From: Komagataeibacter sp. FNDCF1
Lineage (GTDB): Bacteria > Pseudomonadota > Alphaproteobacteria > Acetobacterales > Acetobacteraceae
Assembly (NCBI RefSeq): GCF_021295335.1
Contig: NZ_JAIWOT010000001.1
Location: 2,327,001-2,391,000 of the forward strand
Length of the DNA stretch: 64,000 nt
Direction: 5' to 3'
This document shows positions 18,092 to 26,480 of the stretch, one piece after another. Every line of letters begins with the position of its first letter. Position 1 is the stretch's first letter. The translations under genes and the position numbers were made by a program. The notes under the pieces were generated by a model that had not been told where the DNA came from, did not search any database, and saw only the letters and a list, made by a program, of their open reading frames with translations.

Positions 18092-18856
18092 ATGAACAGC
18101 GTCACCCCCTCCCCCACGGCACCATCACCCGGCGTCGTGATCGTGACGGGCGGCAGCAGGGGCATCGGCCACGCCATCAGCGCCCTGCTTGCGCAACACG
18201 GCCATGCCGTTGTCATCAACTACGCCAGCAACGCCACCCCGGCGGAAGAACTGGCCCACAGCATTACCGTGCGGGGCGGGCGCGCACTGGCCATCCGGGC
18301 CGATATTTCGCAGCCGGATGAAATCCGCACCCTGTTCGATCGCGCGGCGGCCCTTGGCCCGCTTGCGGGACTGGTCAACAACGCGGGCATTACCGGCACC
18401 AAGGTACGGATTGACGAGCAGACGGCCGAAACGCTCGACACCCTGTTCAACATCAATGTGCGTGCCGCCATCCTGGCGGCGGGGGAAGCCGTGCGCCGCA
18501 TGTCCACCCGCCATGGCGGCCAGGGTGGCGTGATCGTGAACCTGTCCTCCGTCGCGGCACGGCTGGGCGGGTTGCCGGGGCTTGTGCCCTATGCCGCAAC
18601 CAAGGCGGCGGTCGAGACCTTTACCCGTGGCCTTGCCAACGAGGTCGCGCGTGAGGGCATACGCGTCAATGCCGTGGCCCCCGGCCTGACCGCAACCGAC
18701 ATGGTCCCGCCCGAGACCGCGAAACTGGCCGAAACCGTGGTGCCCATGGGCCGCGTGGGCCACGTGGACGAAATTGCGCAGGCGGTGGCGTTTCTCCTTT
18801 CACCCGCATCATCCTATATGACAGGAAGCGTGATGACGGTATCCGGCGGGCGCTAG
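18092..18856 (+). CDS. Short-chain dehydrogenase/reductase
   Basis: 254-residue classical SDR: cofactor motif TGGSRGIG near residues 16-23, NNAGI, catalytic Ser in NLSSVAA, YAATK (Tyr-x3-Lys), and the C-terminal SSYMTGSVMTVSGGR typical of 3-oxoacyl-ACP reductase or glucose 1-dehydrogenase-like members. NADP preference is suggested by the SR after the glycine motif. Substrate unknown. AGGACAG before ATG. The ABM-domain gene follows after 28 bases in the same operon. Confidence 0.88.
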   Translation: MNSVTPSPTAPSPGVVIVTGGSRGIGHAISALLAQHGHAVVINYASNATPAEELAHSITVRGGRALAIRADISQPDEIRTLFDRAAALGPLAGLVNNAGITGTKVRIDEQTAETLDTLFNINVRAAILAAGEAVRRMSTRHGGQGGVIVNLSSVAARLGGLPGLVPYAATKAAVETFTRGLANEVAREGIRVNAVAPGLTATDMVPPETAKLAETVVPMGRVGHVDEIAQAVAFLLSPASSYMTGSVMTVSGGR

Positions 18857-18884
18857 CCCGGATACCCCAGCAGGAGAATCGAGC

Positions 18885-19199
18885 ATGTACATCGCCATGA
18901 ATCGCTTCCGTATCCCGCCCGGGAACGAGCAGGAATTCCGTGAACGCTGGCTGGGCCGCGAAGTGCATCTACGCACCGTGCCCGGCTTTGTCAGTTTCCA
19001 GTTCCTCAAGGGACCGCAGCACGAGGACTACATCCTCTATGCCTCCCATACCGTGTGGGAATCCTACGAAGCCTTTCTGGGCTGGACCCAGTCCGAGCAG
19101 TTCCGCGCGGCACACGCCCATGCGGGCAACCGCAAGCCGCTGATGGCGGGACCGCCGGTGTTTGAAGGATTCGAGGTACTGCAGAACATCGAGAACTGA
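18885..19199 (+). CDS. Antibiotic biosynthesis monooxygenase (ABM) domain protein
   Basis: 104 residues, one ferredoxin-like ABM domain: MNRFRIPPGNEQEFRERW, a central VPGFVSFQFLKG, then DYILYASHTVWESYEAFLGW and EQFRAAH. This fold includes quinol monooxygenases and IsdG-type haem oxygenases; the FR/W/H pattern leans to the IsdG/HmoB-like group but is not decisive. AGGAG just upstream. Second gene of an operon with the SDR; a terminator follows. Confidence 0.82.
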   Translation: MYIAMNRFRIPPGNEQEFRERWLGREVHLRTVPGFVSFQFLKGPQHEDYILYASHTVWESYEAFLGWTQSEQFRAAHAHAGNRKPLMAGPPVFEGFEVLQNIEN

Positions 19200-19210
19200 C
19201 CGCTCCGCCC

Positions 19211-19236
19211 GGCCCCGGCATGTTACGGGGCCTTTC
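19211..19236 (+). terminator. Intrinsic terminator after SDR-ABM operon
   Basis: GGCCCCG (19211-19217) pairs with CGGGGCC (19226-19232), eight-base loop, followed by TTTCAT. It separates the operon from the gluconolactonase-like gene. Confidence 0.7.
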
Positions 19237-19269
19237 ATGTTTCCTGACCCGCGCCGGAGAAAAAGATCC

Positions 19270-20481
19270 ATGCCGCCAGCTATCCGTCCGTCCCCTGTTT
19301 CCCGCCGTATCATGCTTGCAGGCGGGATGGCGGCGGGCGGGTTATGGGCCGGCGGGGTCGTAGCCCGTGCGGCGGCGGCGGATGGTCTGGCACAGCCCGC
19401 GACGGTCATTTCCAGCCCGCCACGGCAATGGGGGCCGGATGCCCCGGTCAGCCCGTTGCCGGACCCGGATATTCTGGTGCTTGACCCCGGCTTCGGCAAT
19501 CTGGCCTATGCCAATGCCAATATCAAACTGGCATGGCGCGGCGGTGGCTGGCTGGAGGGGCCGGCGTGGAACAGCGAAGGCCGCTTCCTGCTGCTGAGTG
19601 ACACGATCCGCGCCGTGCAGTACCGCTACCTGTGGGAAAATGGCGCGATCTCGATCTTTCGCAGCTATTCTTACAACAGCAACGGCAACATATTTGACAA
19701 TGAAGGCCGTCTGGTCAGCTGCGAGCACGGCATGCGCCGCGTGGTGCGCTGGGAGCATGACGGTTCCTGCCGCGTGCTGGCGGACAGTTACGGCGGCGCA
19801 CCACTGAACTCCCCCAATGACGTGGTGGCCCACCCCGATGGCAGCATCTGGTTCACCGATCCCGGTTATGGCGACACGATTGTCGAAGGCCACCCCGATG
19901 CCCCCGGCAATCCCGCCAACCGCAACGGTGTGGAACGGTGGACACTGGATGGCGAGATCGTAGCCCAGTTTGGCGGTCACAGGCGGCAGGAGGATCATGT
20001 CTTCCGCGTTGATCCCACCACGGGCGAGGTGCGTGCCGTACTGACCCAGAAGCAGCTGGCGGACCCGAACGGGATCGCCTTCTCGCCGGACGGGAAGACC
20101 GTCTATGTCATTTCCGCGGGACCGGGACCGGGGCAGGATGGCCATGGCGGCGACCTGCACATCCATGCGGGCGATGTAGTGGGAGGGGAGGTACATAACC
20201 TGCGCCCCTTTGCCGACATGATGCTGGAGGGCCACCAACTGATTGCCGATGGCATGCGCGTGGATGTGTTCGGCAACCTGTGGTGCGGTGCGGGCGGCCC
20301 GCTGGGGCTGTGCGGGGTGGTGGTCTATAACCCGCAGGGCCGCATGATCGGGCGCCTGCGCCTGCCGCGCGGCGTATCGAACCTGACCTTCGGCGGCCCC
20401 AAGCGGGATATGCTGTTCATGTGCGCGGGCGATGCACTGTTTACCCTGCAGGTGAACACGCAGGGGGCAGCACCTTCCTGA
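19270..20481 (+). CDS. SMP-30/gluconolactonase-family protein, secreted
   Basis: 403 residues with a twin-arginine signal (SRRIMLAGGMAAGGLWAGG) and cleavage near ARA-AA. The mature six-bladed propeller shows the family metal-site pattern: WLEGPAWNSEGRFLLLSD (Glu), N in NSPNDVVAHPDGSIWFTDPGYG, and DPNGIAFSPDGKTVYV. Members hydrolyse sugar lactones; in acetic acid bacteria periplasmic gluconolactonase completes glucose oxidation to gluconate. ATG 19270 has GGAG upstream. Convergent with fumC through the second hairpin element. Confidence 0.85.
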   Translation: MPPAIRPSPVSRRIMLAGGMAAGGLWAGGVVARAAAADGLAQPATVISSPPRQWGPDAPVSPLPDPDILVLDPGFGNLAYANANIKLAWRGGGWLEGPAWNSEGRFLLLSDTIRAVQYRYLWENGAISIFRSYSYNSNGNIFDNEGRLVSCEHGMRRVVRWEHDGSCRVLADSYGGAPLNSPNDVVAHPDGSIWFTDPGYGDTIVEGHPDAPGNPANRNGVERWTLDGEIVAQFGGHRRQEDHVFRVDPTTGEVRAVLTQKQLADPNGIAFSPDGKTVYVISAGPGPGQDGHGGDLHIHAGDVVGGEVHNLRPFADMMLEGHQLIADGMRVDVFGNLWCGAGGPLGLCGVVVYNPQGRMIGRLRLPRGVSNLTFGGPKRDMLFMCAGDALFTLQVNTQGAAPS

Positions 20482-20510
20482 AGATATGTTTTTAAAGGAA
20501 TGGAAAATTC

Positions 20511-20594
20511 CGGGTGCCGCCTTTTTTCAAAAAGGCGGCGTTCCCTGACGCTTTTTGCCCTGACGCTTTTTGAAAAAAGCTGCACCAAAAACTT
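20511..20594 (-). repeat. Paired-hairpin element, copy 2, with internal 15-bp duplication
   Basis: Inverted copy of the element at 8579-8656. The GC hairpin is at 20517-20540 and the second hairpin at 20563-20582. The word CCCTGACGCTTTTTG is exactly duplicated at 20543-20557 and 20558-20572. Lies between convergent gluconolactonase-like and fumC genes. Confidence 0.85.
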
Positions 20595-20610
20595 TCAGCT
20601 GTTTCCCTGT

Positions 20611-22065
20611 TCAGGCGCCAGCCACGCCCCTCCCCACCATGTCCAGCGGGCGGACAAGGCGGTCGAAGGTCGCGCCATCCACAAAGCCCGAAGCAAGGGC
20701 GGCTTCACGCAGGCTGATGTCGTGCTCCATGGCCTGGTGGGCAATGGCGGAAGCCCGGTCATAGCCGATTTCGGGGCTGAGTGCGGTGACCAGCATGACC
20801 GATCCCGCCACATAAGCATCGATGCGCTTGCGGTTGAGCGTGGTCCCTTCCACCGAAAACACACGGAAGTTGTGGCAGCCATCAGCCAGGATGCGGATGG
20901 CATGCAGCACATTGGCCACAATGACCGGGCGCATCACGTTCAGATCAAGCTGGCCCTGACTGCCCGCAAACGCCACCGTCGTGTCATTGCCCAGCACCTG
21001 TGTGCAGATCATCACCATGGCCTCGCACTGGGTCGGGTTGACCTTGCCGGGCATGATGGAGGAGCCGGGTTCGTTTTCCGGCAGGTGCAGTTCACCCAGA
21101 CCACAGCGCGGGCCGGAGCCAAGCAGGCGCATGTCATTGGCGATCTTGAGTAGGCTGACCGCCACCCCCCGCAGCCCGGCGGATGCCCGGACCATGGCAT
21201 CCAGCCCGCCCAGCGCCGCGAATTTGTTGGGTGCCGTCACGAATGGCCTGTCGGTCAGTGCGGCAATGCGCCCTGCAATGGCGCGACTGAAGCCCGGCGG
21301 GGCGTTCAGCCCGGTGCCCACCGCCGTGCCACCGGCAGCCAGTTGCAGCAGGCCGGGACGGGCGGCCTCCACTGCCTCCAGCGCATCTTCAAGCTGCTGC
21401 GCCCAGCCCGACCATTCCTGCCCCACGGTCAGCGGTACCGCATCCTGCAGATGCGTGCGGCCGATCTTGACCACCTGCATCCATTCCTCCGCCTTGCTGC
21501 GCAGGCTTTCGATCAGTTCGCGCACGCGGGGCAGCAGGCGGCTGTCAATTTCCAGCAGGGTGGCGACATGCATGGCGGTGGGAAACGAGTCATTGCTCGA
21601 CTGGCCCATGTTCACGTCATCATTGGGATGGATCGGGCTTTTGGACCCGACCACACCGCCCAGAAGCTGGATGGCGCGGTTGGCGATCACCTCGTTCACG
21701 TTCATGTTCGTCTGGGTGCCGGACCCGGTCTGCCAGACAAAAAGCGGGAATTCGGAATCCAGCCTGCCCGCGATCACCTCATCCGCCACGTGACATATGG
21801 CGTCGGCCTTCCATTGCGGCATGCGGCCATCCGCCGCGTTGACCTGCGCTGCCGCCTTTTTCACGATGCCGTAGGCGTGGCAGACCTCGATGGGCATGTG
21901 GTCACGCCCGATCGAGAAATGCACAAGGCTGCGCTGGGTCTGCGCGCCCCAGTAATGGCTGGCGGGGACATCGATTTCCCCCATCGAATCCTTCTCGCGC
22001 CGGGTGCCGGTGGCATCAAGGCCGATGGGGCAGTCTTTGAATGTCGGGATCGTGGGTTCGGTCAT
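20611..22065 (-). CDS. fumC: Fumarate hydratase, class II
   Basis: 484-residue cytosolic, iron-independent fumarase of the TCA cycle. Motifs: YWGAQTQRSLVHFSIG, GSGTQTNMNVNEV, the THLQDAVPLTVGQE region and the superfamily signature GSSIMPGKVNPTQCEAM with the catalytic Ser loop. Full length for FumC. ATG 22065 follows GGAAGGAA; the longer frame to 22140 is not credible. Lies 93 bases downstream of the TonB receptor gene on the same strand; co-transcription is possible but not implied. Confidence 0.95.
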   Translation of the reverse strand: MTEPTIPTFKDCPIGLDATGTRREKDSMGEIDVPASHYWGAQTQRSLVHFSIGRDHMPIEVCHAYGIVKKAAAQVNAADGRMPQWKADAICHVADEVIAGRLDSEFPLFVWQTGSGTQTNMNVNEVIANRAIQLLGGVVGSKSPIHPNDDVNMGQSSNDSFPTAMHVATLLEIDSRLLPRVRELIESLRSKAEEWMQVVKIGRTHLQDAVPLTVGQEWSGWAQQLEDALEAVEAARPGLLQLAAGGTAVGTGLNAPPGFSRAIAGRIAALTDRPFVTAPNKFAALGGLDAMVRASAGLRGVAVSLLKIANDMRLLGSGPRCGLGELHLPENEPGSSIMPGKVNPTQCEAMVMICTQVLGNDTTVAFAGSQGQLDLNVMRPVIVANVLHAIRILADGCHNFRVFSVEGTTLNRKRIDAYVAGSVMLVTALSPEIGYDRASAIAHQAMEHDISLREAALASGFVDGATFDRLVRPLDMVGRGVAGA

Positions 22066-22158
22066 GGTGGCGTTCCTTCCCTTATGGTTTAAGGGAATAT
22101 GGGAACACCACCCGCCTTTCGCGCCCCCGCCCGGGATCACAAGCGGGTGCGCTGATAA

Positions 22159-24510
22159 TCAGAAGTCGGCTTCAAGCGTGAAGTGGAACGCACGCGGCAG
22201 GCCGGCATAGGCGGCACTCGTGCCCGTGCTGGTGGCCGACGAACTTGCATAGGTGCCGTTATAGACCGACGACCAGTACCGTTCGTTTGCCACATTGGTC
22301 ACGCCAAAACGCGCCATCCATGGATGTCTGGCCGCACGGAACGGGTAGCGTACCCCCATATCCAGCGTGACATAGGACCCGGCATAGGTGGTGTTATATA
22401 CATCCGCCGCACGGCGCCCCGTGTAGTGGACGTTGGCGTTGACCGCGAGACCGTTGAGCGCAAAGCCGGTCGCGAACGGAATGCGATAGTCCAGCAGTAC
22501 GTTGGCCTGGAGTGGCGCGGCCCCCACGGCTTCCTTGTTGGATGTTTTGGCATTGCCCGTATTCAGCACTTCCGCATCGATCCACGTCATGCCGCCGATA
22601 ACGGACAGGCGGGGTGTTATGTGGCCCATGGCCTGGAATTCGACCCCGTAGTTCCGCTGGGTGCCGTAATTGCCATAGATCAGGGTGGTGGGATCAATAT
22701 AGGCGTAGCTGCGCGTGGCGCGGAAACCCGCAATATTGAACTGCATCTGGCGGAACATGTATTTGTAACCGACCTCGAATTCCTCGCTCCGTACGGGGCT
22801 GGTATACTGGTTGTCGTTTACCGCACCGGTGGAGATGGACGTGCCCGCCTGCAATGAACGGCCATACGTGAAATACGCCGTCTGGTTATCGGCAGGCTTG
22901 TAGACAAGGCTGGCCATGGGGCTGAAGGCGGCGTCAACCGGTGGCGCATGCGTGGTCTTGCCCTTGGTCAGATGCGTGGTGGTGACTACAAAGCCGTCAA
23001 CGGTCTGCTTTGTGGGGGCTTCCGCCGTTACGGTGCTGGTGCTGTCCTGGTCCAGCCAGCTCCATGCCAGCGTGCCCATGGCCGACCAGTGGCGGTTGAA
23101 ATGCACCGTGTCGCCCAGGATCATGGACTGGTAGCGCACGTACTGGGATTCGTATTTGCCCTTGTAATAGGTCTGCGGGCCATTGACGGCAACGGGATTG
23201 TCGAGCGACCCGGACGGCACGGACACATAGCTCTGCCCGCTCAGCGGGTTGTAGCCGCCTTCCATGTAGCCATTCGTGCCGATGACCAGGTCATGCCTGA
23301 TGAAACCGGTGCGGACATGGCCATTGATGTAGGCCATGTTACTGCCGACCTTGAAGTCATTGACCGTGGTGGCGGCGGCCATGGACTGCTTGTAGCCACC
23401 GTTGTTGTTGATCAGCGTATCGGCCGATTCAAAGACCTGACGGCCCGAATCCTGATACAGCCCCCCGATCACGAAGCTCCAGTCATCATTGATGCGATGC
23501 CTCAGCTTGGCCAGGAACACGTTGTTTTCCGAATTGAAGCCCGCATTCGACTGCCCCATGTGCGGCTTGCTCAGGTCCGGGGCCTCGGGCAGGCGGTAAG
23601 CGTCAGAGCCGCCACCGGGATTGCCAAGGTTTATCCCCGCGGGCATGCCACGTTCATCATACGTGTAATGACTGGCATCAAGTTCAAGCACGGTATCGCG
23701 GTCGAAATGGATATCGAAATCCGCGCTGACCATGTTGCGCCGCACCCAACTGTCCTGCACATAGGTCGTGCCATCACCATGCAGCAGGTTGATGCGGTAG
23801 CCAAACCAGCCATGCTTGCCAAGACGGCCCGACGAATCCACGTTTTCCATCAGCGTGCCGATGGAATCGACCCCCACCACCAGGCGGTTGATACGCTCGT
23901 CCGTCGGGCGCTTGAGGCCGTATTCAAACGTGCCCGCCGGGTTCTGGGGGCCATACAGCGCACCCGACAGGCCGTTGAGCACCTGTATGTTGTCGAACTG
24001 CTCGGCGGCGTAGGGGGTAACGGTAAAGGCGTTCAGCCCGTCGATACGGCTGTTGGAGATCACGTCCGCCTCGAACCCGCGCGACTGCGGGCGGCTGGTA
24101 CCGGGGTCGGCACGTGTTTCCAGCTGGACCGAGGGGATGTACTGCATCAGGTCGTTGACGTTACGCGCCTGCTGGTTGACGATCACGTCATGCGGCACGG
24201 TCATGATCGACATGGGCGTATCAAGCGTGCGGCGCGTACCCAGCGGGCCGAGATTGGCAGTCTTCTTGTTATAATTGGCCGCAGCGCCCGCCACCATGTT
24301 GTGGTGACCGATGACCGTCATTTCCTCTGCATTGGCAGAAGCAACGACATCGTCAGCGGCCTTCTTGTGCGCCTGGTCCGCCGGGGGGACGGTGGTGGTG
24401 TTCGGGGTGGCGGTATCCGTCGCCCTGTCCTGCGCATGCGCTGCGGGGGCCAGTAGCGCACCAAGACTGCCCGAAAGCATCAACACCATACCTGCGGTCA
24501 TTCTGGCCAT
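22159..24510 (-). CDS. TonB-dependent siderophore receptor
   Basis: 783 residues. Signal peptide (MTAGMVLMLSGSLGALLAPAAHAQ), an N-terminal linker, plug domain (TLDTPMSIMTVPHDVIVNQQ, DLMQYIPSVQLETRADPGTS, GFEADVISNSRIDGLN, then FDNIQVLNGLSGALYGPQNP), and a 22-strand-type barrel ending FHFTLEADF with terminal Phe. The plug order is that of ferrisiderophore receptors (FpvA/FhuE-like). ATG 24510 has AGGAA six bases upstream and directly starts the signal peptide; longer starts exist at 24543 and 24660. Paired palindromes upstream probably control it. Confidence 0.88.
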   Translation of the reverse strand: MARMTAGMVLMLSGSLGALLAPAAHAQDRATDTATPNTTTVPPADQAHKKAADDVVASANAEEMTVIGHHNMVAGAAANYNKKTANLGPLGTRRTLDTPMSIMTVPHDVIVNQQARNVNDLMQYIPSVQLETRADPGTSRPQSRGFEADVISNSRIDGLNAFTVTPYAAEQFDNIQVLNGLSGALYGPQNPAGTFEYGLKRPTDERINRLVVGVDSIGTLMENVDSSGRLGKHGWFGYRINLLHGDGTTYVQDSWVRRNMVSADFDIHFDRDTVLELDASHYTYDERGMPAGINLGNPGGGSDAYRLPEAPDLSKPHMGQSNAGFNSENNVFLAKLRHRINDDWSFVIGGLYQDSGRQVFESADTLINNNGGYKQSMAAATTVNDFKVGSNMAYINGHVRTGFIRHDLVIGTNGYMEGGYNPLSGQSYVSVPSGSLDNPVAVNGPQTYYKGKYESQYVRYQSMILGDTVHFNRHWSAMGTLAWSWLDQDSTSTVTAEAPTKQTVDGFVVTTTHLTKGKTTHAPPVDAAFSPMASLVYKPADNQTAYFTYGRSLQAGTSISTGAVNDNQYTSPVRSEEFEVGYKYMFRQMQFNIAGFRATRSYAYIDPTTLIYGNYGTQRNYGVEFQAMGHITPRLSVIGGMTWIDAEVLNTGNAKTSNKEAVGAAPLQANVLLDYRIPFATGFALNGLAVNANVHYTGRRAADVYNTTYAGSYVTLDMGVRYPFRAARHPWMARFGVTNVANERYWSSVYNGTYASSSATSTGTSAAYAGLPRAFHFTLEADF

Positions 24511-24579
24511 GCCGGTTCCTGTCCCATTAGCCGTTCTGTTCATATCGGGCCGTATATATTTGCAGGGTGGCCAGTGTCT

Positions 24580-24595
24580 ATATTCGTGTAAATAT
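24580..24595. promoter_or_regulatory. Operator-like palindrome, site 1 of the TonB receptor gene
   Basis: ATATTCGTGTAAATAT lies 70 bases upstream of the start and matches the perfect palindrome at 24653-24668 in 13 of 16 positions. The two sites are about 73 bases apart (seven helical turns). The controlling protein cannot be named; an iron-responsive or AraC-type regulator is conceivable. Confidence 0.45.
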
Positions 24596-24652
24596 CTTGT
24601 GTGTTCATGCGCCGGATAAGCACACACTGTGTCTTTATGGATACAGTTGTCC

Positions 24653-24668
24653 ATATTCATATGAATAT
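24653..24668. promoter_or_regulatory. Operator-like perfect palindrome, site 2 of the TonB receptor gene
   Basis: ATATTCATATGAATAT is a perfect 16-bp palindrome in the 276-base region upstream of the receptor gene. See site 1 at 24580-24595. No gene is supported between 24511 and 24786; an AT-rich tract at 24717-24770 ends the region. Confidence 0.5.
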
Positions 24669-24786
24669 AGACGGAGGCACTTTACCTTGTGCCGGCCGCA
24701 TCGCCCAGATCTCTTCACGTTATTCTCTTATGGAATAATTTTATTATTTATATCAATGACATGCATTGAAATAACACCTGCAGCCA

Positions 24787-25419
24787 CTATACATGCGCCG
24801 CCAGCAGCATGGCACCGAACCCCATGAAGACCGCCCCCGTTACCAGTGCGAATACTTTCTGCACCCGCCGCGTCCGCAGCCATGCGGACAGAAGCCGCCC
24901 GCCCGTGGCGTAAACCCCGTACCAGAACGCCTCCACCCCCGCGAATGTCACGACAAGCAGGATATATTGCGGCAGGCGCGCCGCCGCGGGATTGACGAAC
25001 TGCGGGACGAAGGCGGCGGCGAACAGCAGCAGCTTGGGGTTGCTGATCCCGGTCAGGAAGCCATCACGGAACAGATCGCGCGTGGCGGCGACCGGCCGGG
25101 CCGGGAGATCATCATCGGCATCATCATGCGCCACATTGCGCGCCATCCATGCCCGCACGCCCAGAAACACCAGATACCCCGCCCCGATCACGCGCAGTAC
25201 GGCAAACAGACGGGGGGATGCGGCCAGCACGCCCGCCATGCCACCCAGGGATGCACTGACCACCAGCACGATGGCCAGCATGCATCCGGCCATGACCGCG
25301 ATACTCCGCCCCACCCCATGGCGCACGCTGACCGACAGGACATGCATCATGTTCGGTCCCGGCATGGCCGACAGCACACATGCCGTCGCCGCGAATAAAA
25401 GCCATGTATGGACCGTCAC
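24787..25419 (-). CDS. LysE/RhtB-family amino acid exporter
   Basis: 210-residue inner-membrane protein with about six hydrophobic helices. The hallmark SAMPGPNMMHVLSVSVRHG in the first third and the ISNPKLLLFAAAFVPQFV segment identify the LysE/RhtB translocator family, which exports amino acids or derivatives. The start is GTG at 25419 with AGGGAG some 13 bases upstream. Divergent from the zinc operon; the Zur box at 25522 lies about 100 bases from its start and could also reach this promoter. Confidence 0.88.
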   Translation of the reverse strand: MTVHTWLLFAATACVLSAMPGPNMMHVLSVSVRHGVGRSIAVMAGCMLAIVLVVSASLGGMAGVLAASPRLFAVLRVIGAGYLVFLGVRAWMARNVAHDDADDDLPARPVAATRDLFRDGFLTGISNPKLLLFAAAFVPQFVNPAAARLPQYILLVVTFAGVEAFWYGVYATGGRLLSAWLRTRRVQKVFALVTGAVFMGFGAMLLAAHV

Positions 25420-25521
25420 CTGCTTCGCGTGCTCCCTGCGTTGTGTTGCCAGCGTCGTGGCCCCGTGGGCCTGACCATGCCGCCTTCACTTGACGGCGGG
25501 CAAGCCCCTGGTATAGACGGA

Positions 25522-25536
25522 TGTTATATTATAACA
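25522..25536. promoter_or_regulatory. Zur box
   Basis: TGTTATATTATAACA is a perfect palindrome (TGTTATA-T-TATAACA) of the alphaproteobacterial Zur operator type. It sits 13 bases before the first gene of the zinc-uptake operon, so zinc-loaded Zur would block transcription. Confidence 0.85.
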
Positions 25537-25549
25537 CTCCGAGTACTTC

Positions 25550-25741
25550 ATGCCTTCACCCGCCCACGCCCCGGCCAACGAACAGGACACAGGGACAGCC
25601 ATGCCCGTTCCGGCTTCCCGCACCGTGCACGCCCTGCCGCTGACATGGATGGCGCGCGCGTGGTGGCAGCGGGTGGCATGCGTCGCCCTGCCCTGCGCCC
25701 TGATGTGGGGGCTGATTGCCTGGGCCGTGGTGCAGCCATGA
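25550..25741 (+). CDS. Small single-span membrane protein, first gene of the Zur-regulated operon
   Basis: 63 residues: a disordered N-terminus, then WMARAWWQRVACVALPCALM and GLIAWAVVQP as one transmembrane helix. No recognised family. Its ATG lies immediately after the Zur box; no strong ribosome site is visible, so it may be translated from a very short leader. It ends 10 bases before the ZnuC start. A role in zinc import or in stabilising the transporter is inferred only from position. Confidence 0.6.
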   Translation: MPSPAHAPANEQDTGTAMPVPASRTVHALPLTWMARAWWQRVACVALPCALMWGLIAWAVVQP

Positions 25742-25751
25742 CCGCCCGTTC

Positions 25752-26480
25752 GTGACACAGGGTACCATCAGGCTGGACAATGCCGGCGTGGTGCTGAACG
25801 GCACACCGGTCTGGCAGCACGTGACCGGCAGTTTTGCCGCAGGCAGCATGACCGCCATAGCGGGCGCCAACGGGGCTGGCAAGTCCACGTTGCTGCGCGC
25901 CATACTGGGTGAGGTGCCGCTGGCTGCGGGCACGATCACGCTGGGTGGCCTGCGCGCGCGGGATTTTGGCTATCTGCCGCAGGCGCGCAAGATCGACCGC
26001 GCCTTCCCCATCAGTGTCACGGACATGGTGCTGGGGGGGGCGTGGCACCTTACGGGCGCCTTTGGCCAGGCGGGGCGCGTGATCCGCCAGCGTGCGGCCG
26101 ATGCGCTGGCGCGTGTCAATCTGTCCGGGCAGGCGGGGCGCATGATCGACGCCCTCTCCGCAGGCCAGTTCCAGCGCCTGCTCTTTGCCCGCCTGCTCAT
26201 GACCGATGCCCGTGTCATCATGCTGGATGAACCCTTTACCGCGCTGGATGCGCCAACCACGCGGGACCTGCTGGAACTGGTGTGCGAATGGCACGCACAG
26301 GGCCGCACCATCATTGCCGTGCTGCATGACATGCACCAGATCCGCAGCTGTTTCCCGCATGTCGTCCTGCTGTGTGGCGGGCAGGCGACATGGGGAGAGA
26401 CCGCCCGCATCCTGACCCCCGCCACCCTGCGCCGCGCCTATGGCGGGACGGACGCCGGCTGGCCGGATGCGCAGGCATGA
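25752..26480 (+). CDS. znuC: Zinc ABC transporter ATP-binding protein
   Basis: 242 residues from GTG 25752 (VTQGTIRLDNAG); the frame is also open to TTG 25716, which overlaps the small upstream gene. Walker A GANGAGKST, Q-loop LPQARKID, signature LSAGQFQR (Ala in place of the usual second Gly), Walker B VIMLDEPF and switch His in VLHDM. Powers uptake of zinc across the inner membrane with ZnuB and periplasmic ZnuA. The stop overlaps the ZnuB start (ATGA). Confidence 0.88.
   Translation: MTQGTIRLDNAGVVLNGTPVWQHVTGSFAAGSMTAIAGANGAGKSTLLRAILGEVPLAAGTITLGGLRARDFGYLPQARKIDRAFPISVTDMVLGGAWHLTGAFGQAGRVIRQRAADALARVNLSGQAGRMIDALSAGQFQRLLFARLLMTDARVIMLDEPFTALDAPTTRDLLELVCEWHAQGRTIIAVLHDMHQIRSCFPHVVLLCGGQATWGETARILTPATLRRAYGGTDAGWPDAQA

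Noticed and set aside
22948-24456. 502-residue open frame on the plus strand
   Set aside because: Antisense to the TonB siderophore receptor, whose plug and barrel motifs are unambiguous; the plus-strand product is rich in His/Arg/Gly without motifs, as expected of an out-of-frame shadow in GC-rich DNA.
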